Assembly (NCBI GenBank): GCA_003254925.1
Contig: QANZ01039462.1
Location: 187,125-251,124, forward strand
Source: Chamaecrista fasciculata
Taxonomy: Eukaryota > Streptophyta > Magnoliopsida > Fabales > Fabaceae
DNA length: 64,000 bases
Direction of reading: 5' to 3'
Part shown: one piece after another, positions 1-10,773 of the stretch
How the letters are laid out: the number at the start of each line of letters is the position of its first letter
Numbering within the stretch: the stretch's first letter is position 1
Notes under the pieces: generated by a model
Told to the model about the DNA's origin: nothing
Databases searched by the model: none
What the model saw: the letters and a program-made list of their open reading frames with translations, nothing else
Program-made: the position numbers and the translations under genes

Positions 1-113
1 GGACTGATTTGGGAACTTGAGTAAAGTTACAGGACCAAATTGGAGAAAAAACAAGTTATAGGACTGATTTGAAAATTTGAACAAAGTTACAGAACCAAAT
101 TCGCAGCTTGGCC
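1..113. repeat. Two-copy ~60-bp tandem repeat, cut by window edge
   Basis: Two units, 1-60 and 61-113, both start with GGACTGATTT and share the pattern 'aagttacag..accaaatt'. The style (ggaccaaatt..., ending near TTGGCC) matches the subterminal repeats of the MULE-like elements elsewhere in the window. This is probably one end of such an element running off the left edge. Confidence 0.6.
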
Positions 114-189
114 ATAATCCCATCTAATTTTAAAGAAAAAAACTCCCATCTAATTAGGGTTTTGTCCAAGAATTAGGGTTTTTCTGCTT

Positions 190-267
190 ATGGGACTATC
201 AAAGTTCGTTCTTTTGGCACCATGGTTGGCAACTGAGATACTTGGCATTGCCTGTGTAGCAGATTGA
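190..267 (+). promoter_or_regulatory. Upstream ORF (25 codons) whose stop overlaps the PPR start
   Basis: An ATG at 190 opens a 25-codon frame. It ends in TGA at 265-267, and the last base of that stop is the first base of the PPR ATG (TGATG). A second, minimal uORF (ATG at 222, stop after four codons) lies inside it in another frame. If the transcript starts upstream of 190, the main start would be reached by leaky scanning or by termination-reinitiation. The transcription start is not visible in the sequence, so any regulatory role is inference. Confidence 0.45.
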
Positions 268-3242
268 TGAAGAAGATGATTAAGAAGAAGCCAATTTCTT
301 GCCTTTTTCTCTTTAGAATCAAGAGAGCAGTAACAACCTGTGCACTTCCTATAGACCCTTCGGACATTGTTGTCTCCACTTCCTCTGGAAATCACAAAAG
401 TCTCCGCCTTTCCCTTGTAGAAGAGCTTATTCAACGAGGTTTGTTATCACCTGCTCAGCAAGTTTTTCAGCAGATGATTAGAGATTCTGTCTCAGTTTCT
501 GATATTTGTTCGGTTGCTGATTCTGTTGTTGGCTATGGCTTGTCCCTTGATTTGGGTAGCTATGGCGCTTTAATAAAGAAACTGGTGATGTTAGGGCAGC
601 CCCAACTAGCAGAGTCGCTTTACTTGATTGAAATTGAATCCAGAGGCATCAACCCAGATCCTTCAATTCTGAATTCTATGGTAATCTGCTTATGTAAGTT
701 GGGAAAATTAGAAGAGGCTGTAAATCTTTTTGATAGGCTTCTATCCTTTAATTCTCCACCTTACAAAGAAGCGTGTGATAGTATTCTAAAACAGTGTTGT
801 GCCCAAAAACGATATTTAGATGCATATGCTTTTTTCCTTAGAGCCCAAGATGCTGGATCACAATTTAGTTTTCGGTGCTGCAGTCTATTGGTTGATGAGT
901 TATGCCACAGAGGACATATGGAGGAAGCTCTTCAAGTGTTTGATATATTGCGGAAATGTGTTCCTTCTCTTCCTACAGTTCATATGTACAAGTCAATTTT
1001 TTATGGTCTCTGTAAGAGAGGTAACGTTGTGGAGGCAGAGTTGATATTTGGGGACATGGAATCACAGGGTATGTATATTGACAAGACAATGTACACTTCT
1101 GTAGTCCATGAATATTGTAAAAAAAGAGAAATGAATATGGCTATGCGGGTTTTCTTCAGAATGTTGAAGACAAGTTGTGAGCCAGATGTCCGAATATGTA
1201 GTACTTTGATTTATGGTTTTACAAGGTTGGGACGATATGACAAGGGTTGGATTATATATAACAAGATGAAGGAGTGGGGAATTAAGCCTGATGCAGTAAC
1301 TCATCAAATTATGATTTCCCAGTTCTGCAAGAAAGGAGAAACTGATCGTGCTTTGAAACTTTTGAAAAATATGATTAATTCCAATTTAGTCCTTAATGTT
1401 CATTGCTACACTGTGTTGATCAGAGCACTGTGCAAGCAGAACAAAATAGAAGAGGTTTCTGAGTTGTTAGAAAAAATGATGGAGAGAGGTGTTGTTCCTG
1501 ATCATGTGCTGTTTCTAAATCTTGTGAAGACTTTCCCTCATTCTGAGTTACAGCTTGCCTTCACAATTTTGCTGGCGCTTGCCAATAATGGATGTGGGTT
1601 TGATTCTTCTACGATCCCAGCCTCTACTAGTCATAATCCCATCCTTGATTTGGAGCAAGAAAGTGAACTCTTGGTGGAAAAAATTGCCAGGAAAAATATT
1701 AATTTAGCTAGTGCAGCATATGGTATTTTAATCAGTGCCTTGTGTGAGAAAGGTAAGATAGACAAGGCTTTTCTTTGCTTAAATAAAATGGATGCTGCTG
1801 GATGCAGGCCCTTGCGATTCTGTTACAACTCATTGATCAAGTGTCTGAGCCGACTAGAGCTGTTTGATGATGCTAACTTTGTAATTGACCTTATGGAAGC
1901 TCATGGCTTCGTTCCAGACCAAACCACTTACTTTATAATTGTAAAGGAGATGTGTGAACAGGGTAATCTGGTCTCTGTCTATGACCTCCTGGATCAAATG
2001 GCAGAGAGTGGGATAACACCTGGTGTTGCTATTTACAACTCAATTATAGGTTGTTTATGTAAAAAAAGAAGAATTTTTGAAGCTGAAAACATGTTCATGA
2101 GGATGTTTCAGTCTGGTGTGGAACCTGATGGGATTGTTTATACAACTATGATAAATGGATACTCCTTGAATGGTAGAACACTTGAAGCCTGCCAGTTATT
2201 TCATAAAATGATAGAGAATTCTATGAAGCCAGATTCTCATTCGTACACTTCCCTCATAAGTGGATTAGTTAAGAGAAACATGATTGACGCGGGATGTGTT
2301 TACTTAAGAAGAATGTTGGAGGACGGTATCGAGCCAAATGCTGTATTTTACACCTGTCTGATCAAACATTTCTTGAAGAGTGGGGAGTTTGCATTTGCCT
2401 TTAAGTTATTTAATCTAGCAGGCAAAAATGAGATTAAATGGGATCATATAATGTGCGTTGCACTTATCAATGGAGTTTGCAGATACATTTATGGTACCAA
2501 GAATAAAAAATGCATCATGCCAAGGCAGTCTGACAGGGACAAGGAGATGCTATTACAATTGCTTCATCGAAGTCCTTTTCCTCTTATAGAAGATAGTATA
2601 AGAGTTTCGACCAATTGTTTTGAGGAAGTGAAATGCTTGGCAAGGAAGCTTTTAGAGAATATTAGAGGTGTTCCAATTATTCCAGACCTCTATGTAAACA
2701 ACTGTATAATATCATGGTTTTGCAAGGAAGGAATGATCCATGATGCATGGAACCAATTTCAATTGATGCAAAATGAAGGTGTGTCTCCCAATCATGTTAC
2801 TTATACTATCCTCCTTGATGGGTTTATTCGATTGGACGATATTGATAATGCTGTGAGGATGTTCAATAAGATGAACGTAAATGATTGTGCTCCAGATTTT
2901 ATTGCTTATAATACTTTACTGGAAGGCTTCATTAGAGGTGGAAGGCTGCTTGATGCAATGTCACTTATGTATGCAATGCGTAAAAGGGGTTTATACCCAA
3001 AATGGTCATCTTATGAAAAGTTATTATACTGTTTCTTTAGAAGTGGTTTAAGTGTTCATGCATTCAGAATATTTCAAGAAATGGTTGCTCAAAATTATGA
3101 AAATGTCCTATATGACCGTTATAACTTAAGTGAATGCAACAGACTGCATGAAGATGATAAGGTGCTTGACTTGATACTTCAAGTAGCTTTGGAAAATGGT
3201 GAAAAGAAGCTTCTCATGAATTTGAAGTCAAACTTCTCATAA
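267..3242 (+). CDS. P-class pentatricopeptide repeat protein, organelle RNA-binding (At5g62370-like)
   Basis: An intronless 991-residue ORF, as is usual for plant PPR genes. Nearly the whole protein from about residue 60 is degenerate 35-residue helical repeats with recurring signatures such as 'YxxLIxxLCKxGxxxxA' and 'G(V/I)xPD'; I estimate at least 20. No E, DYW or SMR tail is visible, so it belongs to the P class, which typically binds organelle RNA to stabilise, process or splice it. The N-terminus (MKKMIKKK, then a hydrophobic stretch and Arg/Lys) is compatible with organelle targeting, more likely mitochondrial. I use ATG 267 as the start; the codon before it (264) is TTG. The overall repeat pattern resembles Arabidopsis At5g62370; orthology is inference. 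The target RNA is unknown. Confidence 0.93.
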   Translation: MKKMIKKKPISCLFLFRIKRAVTTCALPIDPSDIVVSTSSGNHKSLRLSLVEELIQRGLLSPAQQVFQQMIRDSVSVSDICSVADSVVGYGLSLDLGSYGALIKKLVMLGQPQLAESLYLIEIESRGINPDPSILNSMVICLCKLGKLEEAVNLFDRLLSFNSPPYKEACDSILKQCCAQKRYLDAYAFFLRAQDAGSQFSFRCCSLLVDELCHRGHMEEALQVFDILRKCVPSLPTVHMYKSIFYGLCKRGNVVEAELIFGDMESQGMYIDKTMYTSVVHEYCKKREMNMAMRVFFRMLKTSCEPDVRICSTLIYGFTRLGRYDKGWIIYNKMKEWGIKPDAVTHQIMISQFCKKGETDRALKLLKNMINSNLVLNVHCYTVLIRALCKQNKIEEVSELLEKMMERGVVPDHVLFLNLVKTFPHSELQLAFTILLALANNGCGFDSSTIPASTSHNPILDLEQESELLVEKIARKNINLASAAYGILISALCEKGKIDKAFLCLNKMDAAGCRPLRFCYNSLIKCLSRLELFDDANFVIDLMEAHGFVPDQTTYFIIVKEMCEQGNLVSVYDLLDQMAESGITPGVAIYNSIIGCLCKKRRIFEAENMFMRMFQSGVEPDGIVYTTMINGYSLNGRTLEACQLFHKMIENSMKPDSHSYTSLISGLVKRNMIDAGCVYLRRMLEDGIEPNAVFYTCLIKHFLKSGEFAFAFKLFNLAGKNEIKWDHIMCVALINGVCRYIYGTKNKKCIMPRQSDRDKEMLLQLLHRSPFPLIEDSIRVSTNCFEEVKCLARKLLENIRGVPIIPDLYVNNCIISWFCKEGMIHDAWNQFQLMQNEGVSPNHVTYTILLDGFIRLDDIDNAVRMFNKMNVNDCAPDFIAYNTLLEGFIRGGRLLDAMSLMYAMRKRGLYPKWSSYEKLLYCFFRSGLSVHAFRIFQEMVAQNYENVLYDRYNLSECNRLHEDDKVLDLILQVALENGEKKLLMNLKSNFS

Positions 3243-3789
3243 TGGCGAAGAGATTTCTACTCATTAAGTTCATAACATTGTTTCCATCCTTCAAGAAGGA
3301 AATGTCCACATAATGATGGAGCTTGTTTTAGTGGGCTAGTGATGAACTATCCATTTTTTCACAAAAGAGGAAATGGAGATTTGCTGCCTTCTATGGAATG
3401 TGCCTTCATGATAGTCAGGTGAGTTTTAACATTAATGCATACTTCTCCTTTCTGAAAGCAGAGTTTCTCACCTCATCTGATACATTTGTGAAATAAATTT
3501 TAGTAATTAAAGAAATATCTAATAAAGCTGGAACTCTACCAAACTTAAAAATGAAGGTTGTGAAAAGTTTAGAAATGTGCATTTCAATTTTTTGTCCACC
3601 AGAGGTACGTAGTTAATTGTAAAGGGACTTTGAAAATATTAGTAATAAATAAATAGCATTTTTTTTATGGATATTATGAATGATGAATTAACCTTTTGCT
3701 TATTCCCTTACTGCATGGCAGATTGATTAGCATAATATGCATTTATTAAATTGTGTATAGTTTTTTTGTTTGTTTTGGGTTACGTCTTT
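3243..3789. other. 3' flank of the PPR gene
   Basis: AT-rich DNA without a supported coding region. It presumably holds the PPR 3' UTR and polyadenylation site. I see no recognisable repeat. Confidence 0.4.
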
Positions 3790-3857
3790 CAAGTAATCAT
3801 GTGGTTGAATTTAATAGTAGGAAACTTTAATGGTTAGTTTCAGAGATACTTTCGTTT

Positions 3858-3862
<5 letters not shown>

Positions 3863-3895
<33 letters not shown>
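3863..3895. repeat. (TA)n microsatellite
   Basis: About 16 uninterrupted TA units inside the ~820-bp stretch that interrupts the phosphofructokinase pseudogene. Confidence 0.9.
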
Positions 3896-3899
<4 letters not shown>

Positions 3900-3991
3900 T
3901 CTAGTCTATTACCTGTTTTCTCCCTTTCTGTGTAGTGAAGTTCAGAGGTATCAGTTAGTCATCAAAAGAAAAGGGGAAATAGAAAAAAAGA

Positions 3992-4021
3992 GTGTGTGTG
4001 TGTGTGAGAGAGAGAGAGAGA
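3992..4021. repeat. Compound (GT)n(GA)n microsatellite
   Basis: About 8 GT units followed directly by about 7 GA units. Confidence 0.85.
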
Positions 4022-5560
4022 CCAAAAGCTGGTATAGGATTTTTGTTTGAGCAGGGATATCCATTATTTTGGTCCTGGGTGAAGTTGACTATGCTGTTGA
4101 AGACATTGCCGGTGCTGAATGTACTGGATTCTTCTGCAGTAGGATAATTACATATTCTAAGTTCCTTTTGCTTAGTATTTAAACAAGGGACACAAATAAA
4201 AAATTAAATTTATTCATCTATTGGAAATGGTTTGGTCTTGGAAAAACATGTTCTGAGTTATTTTAGAGTATCATTTCTGTAGAATGAGAAATAAATGAAT
4301 GAGATGCTGATTTAGTTAGTCAGCCTCTTGAACTATCTTATTTGCATATTAAATAAGAGTGAAGTACATGTAGTACATCCTACTATACTTGGATATTATG
4401 TTACAAGCCCAACCCTGCCAACAAAATATCCCTCAACCTGGGGTGTATGTTAATCATGTCATGCATGTCGCAAGTAAAATTTCGGCTATGTTTAACACAT
4501 TGGCTAATTGCTTTCCTATATGAACATATGATGTAGTAATCATAATACGCTGAATTTTCTGGGGAACAAAATGATAACTTAAAGAAATTACAGTTCATGC
4601 TCCTACCTCTAGGTGTCTTATCATCTGCAATATGCTCAAGATACTCCTCTTATTCACACTAGGTTGTAACTATTGTTCTCAACTATTTCTGACAAAATTC
4701 ATCATCAGATTTTCTTGTGTTTTTCCTGACAGATTTGAGGTACATGATTGAGCAATTCCAAGTAATGTGTCGGACAACATTTACTGCACTCTTCTGGCTC
4801 GGGGCGCTGTTCATGGGGGCTATGGCGGTGTACCCTGGATTCACAGTTGGACCTGTGAACAGTAAACATGCTTATATTCCAATTGCTGTAAGTGGTTTTT
4901 CTTCCTGTTTTCTCGCGTTTAATTTGAGTAAATTATTTTCGTTACTAAAACTAACGCCACTGGCAGGTCTCGTTCTATTTGAAAAAAAAAAGCCACAAAA
5001 TTTAGTTTCTTTCTAACTGTCAGCAATTCATATTTGCTGTGCTGCTCTGCTTCGCCAATAAGTTTATGTTCATTGGCAGTTAACATGTTATGGATTGAGT
5101 TTATTTAGAAAGTGAACAATATTTTCTACAAATGGTTTTTGAGAGAAATCTCCATAATCAGAAAAAAATGGGTCCAGACCTCTTGCGGGAATGATTTGGA
5201 AGAATCTTTATGGAGGCCCTTAACTATGTGGTTAACACCATTCCCATGCATTCTGTTCCAATCACCAATCTTAATGGTTTACAAGTTGGATCACAATCTC
5301 ATAACTCCATTTTAAGGGCCCTATGAGTGAGCACTACAGCAAGGATGCTTACTGATTCTCAAGAACTTATAAAGAAAATCTTAATGTACTTTATTATCAT
5401 CCTTATCCCCTTTTTATCTGGAATAAGATGACAATTTTTACAGGGACTTGCATGATGCTAGTGATCACTGATTATATCAAATTATCACAATGACTTGTAC
5501 TGTTTTTCATAATAACTGTGTTTGAATAGAGTAAAAAGATATTTTTCCTGATTTGATAGC

Positions 5561-7442
5561 TCTTCATGATTTTTCCTTTTTGTCTTCCTTACAATGAATC
5601 TAAAATTAGTTATATAGAAGATACAGCCTTTAACTTGCTCCTTGTTACACCTAATCAAGCTTCTTGTTAAAGAAATAACAGAGAAAATGCAAAGCATGTC
5701 AAATTGTTTGTATTCACATTCACAACTTGTAACACCTTGGGCTCAACATTTTCCACTTTTTCATATCCACTTTGGTAAATTTAATTAATAATGTCCGGTG
5801 GTTATTTGTTTTGTCCATAAAGTGTTTATGCAGCTAATAGCTGTGTCCAAAATAATCATGAGTTATTTACTTATTGATATAATTGTGTTGCTCATAAGCC
5901 TTTCCACCTGATGCTACTGGGCAATATGACTTACAATCTTCGAATTTTCAGGTCATCAGAGAAATATGGATTAAAGGGAAGAAGCATAGGAGTTCATACT
6001 AATACGTATGTACATTTGAAGCTTGGATTAGCTCCTTTAACAGCTTTTATGATATTAACACCATTTGAGGGCTACGAGTAAGGTGCTACCTCTTCTCTCT
6101 TCTTCTTGTGGTGTGGCCCCTGCTTAGGTTTTTATTCTTCCTCCATTATTGGATAATGCTAAAATTTAAAGACAGATTAAGATTACCAAAATCCTGGCGT
6201 TATAATGATCATTGTTTATGCTCATACATTATGTGCTTCAACATAGAGACTTTTGTGTTCATAACATATGATGGTGTAAATTACTTAATATTGTTTAAAA
6301 ATTTCAAGTGAAGGTTTCTTTAATTTTAAGCATCCATTAGCTACACTAAACAAAATGTTGAGGTTTATTTTAAATTCTTAATATTCTTGAACTATTTCTT
6401 TTTTATATATATAAAAAAAATTGTAAAACTGCATCAAATGGAAAGACAATTTGTTGATGCTGGTAATCAAATTGCACCTCCTTAATTTTCTGCTATTGCT
6501 AGGCAAGGGAAAAGAAAGCGCGTCATATATATATATATATATATATTCTAATTAGTCCCAAAGATCTATATTTAAATTCTTTTTACCTTTAGGAATTAGA
6601 AATTTATATTACATAAAGAGTTTTATGTTTGTTTAGGTTCTTAGCCAATAGCTGCTAATTATCTAAAAGTTTCTTGGCAATGCAAGGTGATGTTTAGGTT
6701 CAAGAGAAATTTTATCCAGTTTATCTCACGAGTTTTTCAGTAGAATGCTTGTGAAACCACCTCTAATTTCTAAGTTAGAATAGGAAGAAGATGAATATTT
6801 TGAGAGTGAAGCCTTCATACTAATCATATCTTCATTGGTCAAGTATTTATCTGGTGGGAAATATTTTGCAGGACGTGTTTTTGTTAGAAGTGGCCTCGCC
6901 GAGTTCTTGTTTCGTATCGTATGCTGACTGGAAATCTCGGCAGCTGGTAGCGGTTGATGGAAGTTGACCTGCATCTAAGTGTGCAGAAACGGAATTATCT
7001 TCTGAGAGATTGATTGGCTAGTATATCAAGGGTGATTACAATAGGTTGATGCACTTTTGAACTTTGAAATACCATGTTTCAAAGGTTGTATATGGAGTCT
7101 GTAAAATATTTGCCTATCTAATAAGAATGCTCAACGTTGAAATTGAATGGTATAAGCCGTATGGGCTAAGGGATGAGATCATGAGAAGTGTGCATTCCAA
7201 GCACTTATCTATCTCGCCTTTCATTTCTGTACTGAGATTTATTTTTCTGTTCCTATTCATTGTATCTTTAAGGATTCTTGTGGAGACTTCAAGAATAACA
7301 TAAATAAACTAAGATAAAATTATATTAAGTTAGAGCAAAATAGAGTTGTTAAATCTTACTTTCTTGTCATTCTGGCTTTTGCATATAATCTAAACAAGCC
7401 AGAGAACTCATTCAGTAAATTTCCTCTTTTCGCATAAACTAA
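5561..7442. other. Intergenic DNA, no supported gene
   Basis: AT-rich, with a (TA)n run near 6525-6545. Short open stretches on the + strand (about 5950-6079, and 6873-6967 after a TTTGCAG acceptor-like site) look slightly coding-like but match no family I recognise and have no start. I do not call them genes. Confidence 0.4.
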
Positions 7443-8372
7443 TATTTCCTCTGTCCCCAAAATATCTGCTTTTTTTGAATATTTTTTTGTCTCAAAATAT
7501 TTGATGTTTTACAAAATCAAGAGAACATTAATTGTTCTTTTTACAATTTTATCCTTTTTACATGGTTAGTAGAGGTTGAATTGATGAGAGTAAGTGAGTA
7601 ATTTAATAAAGACAATTTAGTGTTTTTATCTCATATTTCTCTTCATTTTAGGTGAATTAATGATTTTCTTGATCTGTGTGTATTAACCAAGGATATTAAA
7701 ACCGGACTGGCATGTTCAACTGGTTGAACCGCGAATCGGTGCCTGGTCAAAGGTTGAACCGCGAATCGGTGCCTGGTCAAAGTTTCTAAGGAAGAAGAAG
7801 GGTAAAAACACGACAGTTCTGCTTTGTGGTCTTTGTTCCAAAACGTGAAGAATGACTGTTGTTTTTAATTAATAGGATGGATGTATATTTCCTTATTGTG
7901 ATTTATTTCCTTTTTATATATGAATCTATCTGATTCAGAAGGAAGAACGTGAATAATGGCTATTGTTTTTAATTAATAGGATGAATGTTTATTTCCTTCT
8001 TGTGGTTTTTTTTCTTTTTATTGTATGGTCGGTTTATTTTCGTGTTAGTTTATTTTCTTATTGTGTTTATTGACTATTTTTGTTATAATGACTCTTTATG
8101 AACTTAATTATGACATATAATTTTGAATTTTATTATATATAGATTTTTTTAATTATAATGATTAATTTATTATTTTGTTGGTCTATTATTTTATTAATTA
8201 ATTAATTTATAAACGGTTCAACATCAGTTTAAATATTGAACCTCTACTTCGATCAGATTAATGATCAGATTAATGACCCGATCCGATTTTAAAAACCTTG
8301 ATATTTTTTTTTTGGTACATAAAAACCTTGATATTAACCTTAAATATCATATAGACAGGGACCGAGGGAATA
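7443..8372. mobile_element. Stowaway-like MITE split by a later insertion
   Basis: The left end 'TTTCCTCTGTCCC' (about 7445) and the inverted right end 'TTCCCTCGGTCCC' (reverse of about 8358-8370) are the CTCCCTCNGTCCC-type termini of Stowaway/Tc1-mariner MITEs. TA flanks both ends. The middle is interrupted by the hAT-like element at 7688-8330. Confidence 0.6.
7688..8330. mobile_element. hAT-like non-autonomous element nested in the Stowaway-like MITE
   Basis: Inverted ends of the form CAAGG-TTTTAAAA-CGGA start at 7688 and end at 8330. An almost perfect 8-bp target duplication flanks it (GTATTAAC at 7680-7687, ATATTAAC at 8331-8338), which fits the hAT superfamily. The right end is doubled: AAAAACCTTG occurs at 8291-8300 and again at 8321-8330. 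An exact 30-bp tandem duplication lies inside (7722-7751 and 7752-7781). No transposase is present. Confidence 0.65.
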
Positions 8373-8765
8373 GTGCAGACTGTGGAGAAGACAAGAATAC
8401 ACAATTCATTTAATTATGGCTTTGAAGCGTTATAATAGTTCCTATATTTATATAATAAAAAATAATATATTTAAAAAAGAAAAAAATGAGTAAAAATAAT
8501 TAATTTCTTAATCCTTTAAATTTATTTTATTATTATAACAATTATAAAATAGTATATATTATTTCAATTTATAAATTGAAATTTAAAGAGAATATTTACA
8601 CGCCTTTAAAGCATGCAAAGTTTATATAAATCAATATACAAAAGAATATCGCAATTCTTCTTTACACAAATCACAGTACAACAAATTCAATAAAAATAAA
8701 AAATAAAAAACCAAACATATAATAATAATAGAATTGAAATAAATAATCGGCCTTCAATAATAATA
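8373..8765. other. 3' flank of the pectinesterase gene
   Basis: Very AT-rich spacer beyond the stop codon of the minus-strand pectinesterase. It probably holds that gene's 3' UTR. Nothing else is recognised. Confidence 0.4.
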
Positions 8766-10640
8766 TCAAACTCCAGCTGTAAAAGGCACACCAGTCGCAG
8801 GCAGCCACGTGTGGCCCGCAAGAAGGCCCGACACAGAAAACTGATCAGCCTCATTAGGGTTCGTAATCACATGATACCCAGCCCATCGAATCCTATCCTT
8901 CGTAGATGACCCAGGCCCAGTGTTCTCATATTCCCCAAAATAACACGTTGTTTGAGCAAAATCAGTATTACCCCAAGCCGACCAGCCCAATGGGCTTACC
9001 AGGCTTTCAATATACGTCTTCATCACAACCACTCTGGCATACTGCTGCCATGGCCGGCCCAAGTAAGTACTCACGGAATGAATGTCGGGCCTTAAGTCAG
9101 GCCCGGCCCGAATCTGAGAGTTGATGATGGAAATTCCTGAGTTCTGAAACGGATCGCCGCGGCCTTGGGCCGTGATCATGTTGCCTTGGCCCGGTAAGGG
9201 CTTTCTGACGAGGATCACGCAGTTTTGGAATACGGCGGCGGCGTTGCCGAAGATGAAATCGACGGTGCCGGAGATTCTGCATTCTCTGTAGAATTGTCTC
9301 TGTGCGTATGCCATGAGAGTGTCCTGGTAGCCTTCGATCGAACATCGGTAGAAGACGGAGAGATCGGAGGATGATCGGAGCGCCACCGCTTGGCCTTTTC
9401 CGGGACCGGCGGCGTTCCTGAATGTGATGTCGCGTGCGATGAAATGAAGACCGTCTATGCCTGAAATCACGAGTAACATTAAATAAATATTCAAATCCTT
9501 GATTATCGAACTAGCTCTGTATATTATGTAGTTAACAACAAAATCCATGCCTGAACTAGCTAAGTAAGAAAATCCGTTGTAAAATTTGTTTCCAAACGCT
9601 AATTTCCAGTTGTCTAATTCTCTAGTAAAGATTGTCACCGTAAAATACTGCTATAAGCTAGATTCTCGTCGAAATTTTCTTATATAATAGATAATAAACT
9701 AATTACCTGCAGTTGCAGAGCTAAACGTAGAAAATCCATCTTGACCACTCCTACTGCTGGTGATTATGGTAATCCTCATTCCATCACCAACAATCATAAG
9801 ATTATCGTTTCCCTTAGCAACTTCTATATTCTCATTGTAAATCCCTGCCTTCACACGAATCACAAATCTCGTCTTCACTCTCCTTTTCGCCGCCGCATCA
9901 ATCGCCGCCTGCACCGTCTTAAAATGCCCCGATCCATCTTTCGCCACCACAAGATTCGCCTTCACAACAGATCCAGAAGTCGAAGTCGAACCCAACAATC
10001 CCCTCTCGTGCCTCGAAATCCACCTCGGAAACCCTTCCTTCTCCTCAAAATGCACCATAGAATCGTTCTTCTCGCCTCGTCGTTTCCTCAAAAACGCACC
10101 GTTAATCGCCAACACATTGCTTATGATCTTCCCGACGCCGACTCCGTCGTCTCCGGCGAATACCTCGCCGGCCGACACGGCGGTCCGGCAGGTCTCGACG
10201 TTGGTGAGGGCGGTGCTTAGCCATGTCTGCGCATCCGATAGCGAACAGCTTCTCGTTGCGTTGTGAAGGCCGTTTAGGGTTCGGTTCAGATGGAAGATGG
10301 TGTTATCGTACAACTTCAAGCAATCGGCGATAACGGTTTTTTGGGCCTGGGTTTCGTTTTGTGGGCTTTGTTCTTGGGCCTGGTTGTAAATATTTTGGGC
10401 TTTTTCCATGGCCAGCTGGATTAGCATGTTCCTGAAATCGGACATATGTTTGGGCTTGAAATTGTGTGGGCTTTGGCCCATGAAGTGCTTACATGGTTCA
10501 GGATGTGGGGTTTTATTACACCACCAATCTATAGAGGATGATGATGATGATGATGCTGTTGAGAAAAATGAAGAGAATGATATGATGAAGATGAATATTG
10601 TGGAGAATAATAGCCTGAGAATGAAATTTGAAGACTCCAT
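8766..10640 (-). CDS. Pectinesterase with N-terminal pectinesterase-inhibitor-like pro-region (type I PME)
   Basis: Two exons, 10640-9707 and 9460-8766, encode 542 residues; the 246-bp intron is GT-AG with phase 1. The enzyme removes methyl esters from homogalacturonan in the cell wall. A hydrophobic segment at about 9-30 acts as signal peptide or anchor. A PMEI-type four-helix pro-domain spans about 38-190 (the Cys in WWCNKTPHPEPC is visible). A dibasic-like processing site, RHERGLL, lies at about 213-219, and the catalytic beta-helix follows from about 228 to the end. The family's active-site residues are all present: Q335, Q357 and D358 (GYQDTL), D379 (GTVDFIFGN) and R447 (LGRPW). It is full length and looks functional. 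The processing motif has RGLL rather than the commoner RRLL/RKLL. Which PME paralogue it corresponds to cannot be decided here. Confidence 0.95.
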
Positions 10641-10763
10641 TTTTTGTAGTCGTTGATTATATGTTGTGTTGTTTCTTGTATTCTTTTTCTTGTGTTTGAT
10701 TTGACTATTGAGAATCGAGAGATGTTTATAGCTGATGATGAGATATGTGTGTTATGTGTGTGT

Positions 10764-10773
10764 GTATATATAC
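10764..10773 (-). promoter_or_regulatory. Probable TATA box of the pectinesterase gene
   Basis: TATATATA lies about 125 bp upstream of the minus-strand ATG at 10640, next to a (GT)n run. Position and sequence fit a TATA box. The transcription start is not otherwise supported. Confidence 0.45.

Larger units (their letters stand above)
3790..5560 (+). pseudogene. Inverted, decayed copy of the 3' part of the phosphofructokinase gene
   Basis: Segments match the minus strand of the intact gene at 13266-21056 in collinear order. 3790-3850 matches intron 12 (about 14590-14520). 4670-4716 matches the end of that intron, including its acceptor. 4717-4891 matches exon 13 (14458-14304). 5130-5560 matches intron 13 (about 14050-13540). 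In the exon copy the start (YMI) and the end ([17 protein letters not shown]) are still readable, but a one-base loss after YMI shifts the frame through the middle. The splice donor (GTAAGT) survives. About 820 bp at 3851-4669 is absent from the functional intron and includes TA and GT/GA microsatellites. No convincing copy of exon 12 or exon 14 was found, so this is a partial genomic (intron-containing) duplicate, not a retrocopy. Confidence 0.85.

Noticed and set aside
264..266. TTG at 264 as the first codon of the PPR protein
   Set aside because: Nuclear genes rarely start at TTG, and an ATG follows immediately at 267.
5600..5720. A decayed copy of phosphofructokinase exon 14 after the pseudogene
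   Set aside because: Only a few short words agree; the match is too weak to distinguish from chance.
8906..10656. Several open frames antisense or out of frame to the pectinesterase (for example 9741-10220 and 10408-10656 on +, 9097-9345 on -)
   Set aside because: They are shadows of the GC-richer exons. None has family resemblance, while the pectinesterase frame has all active-site residues.
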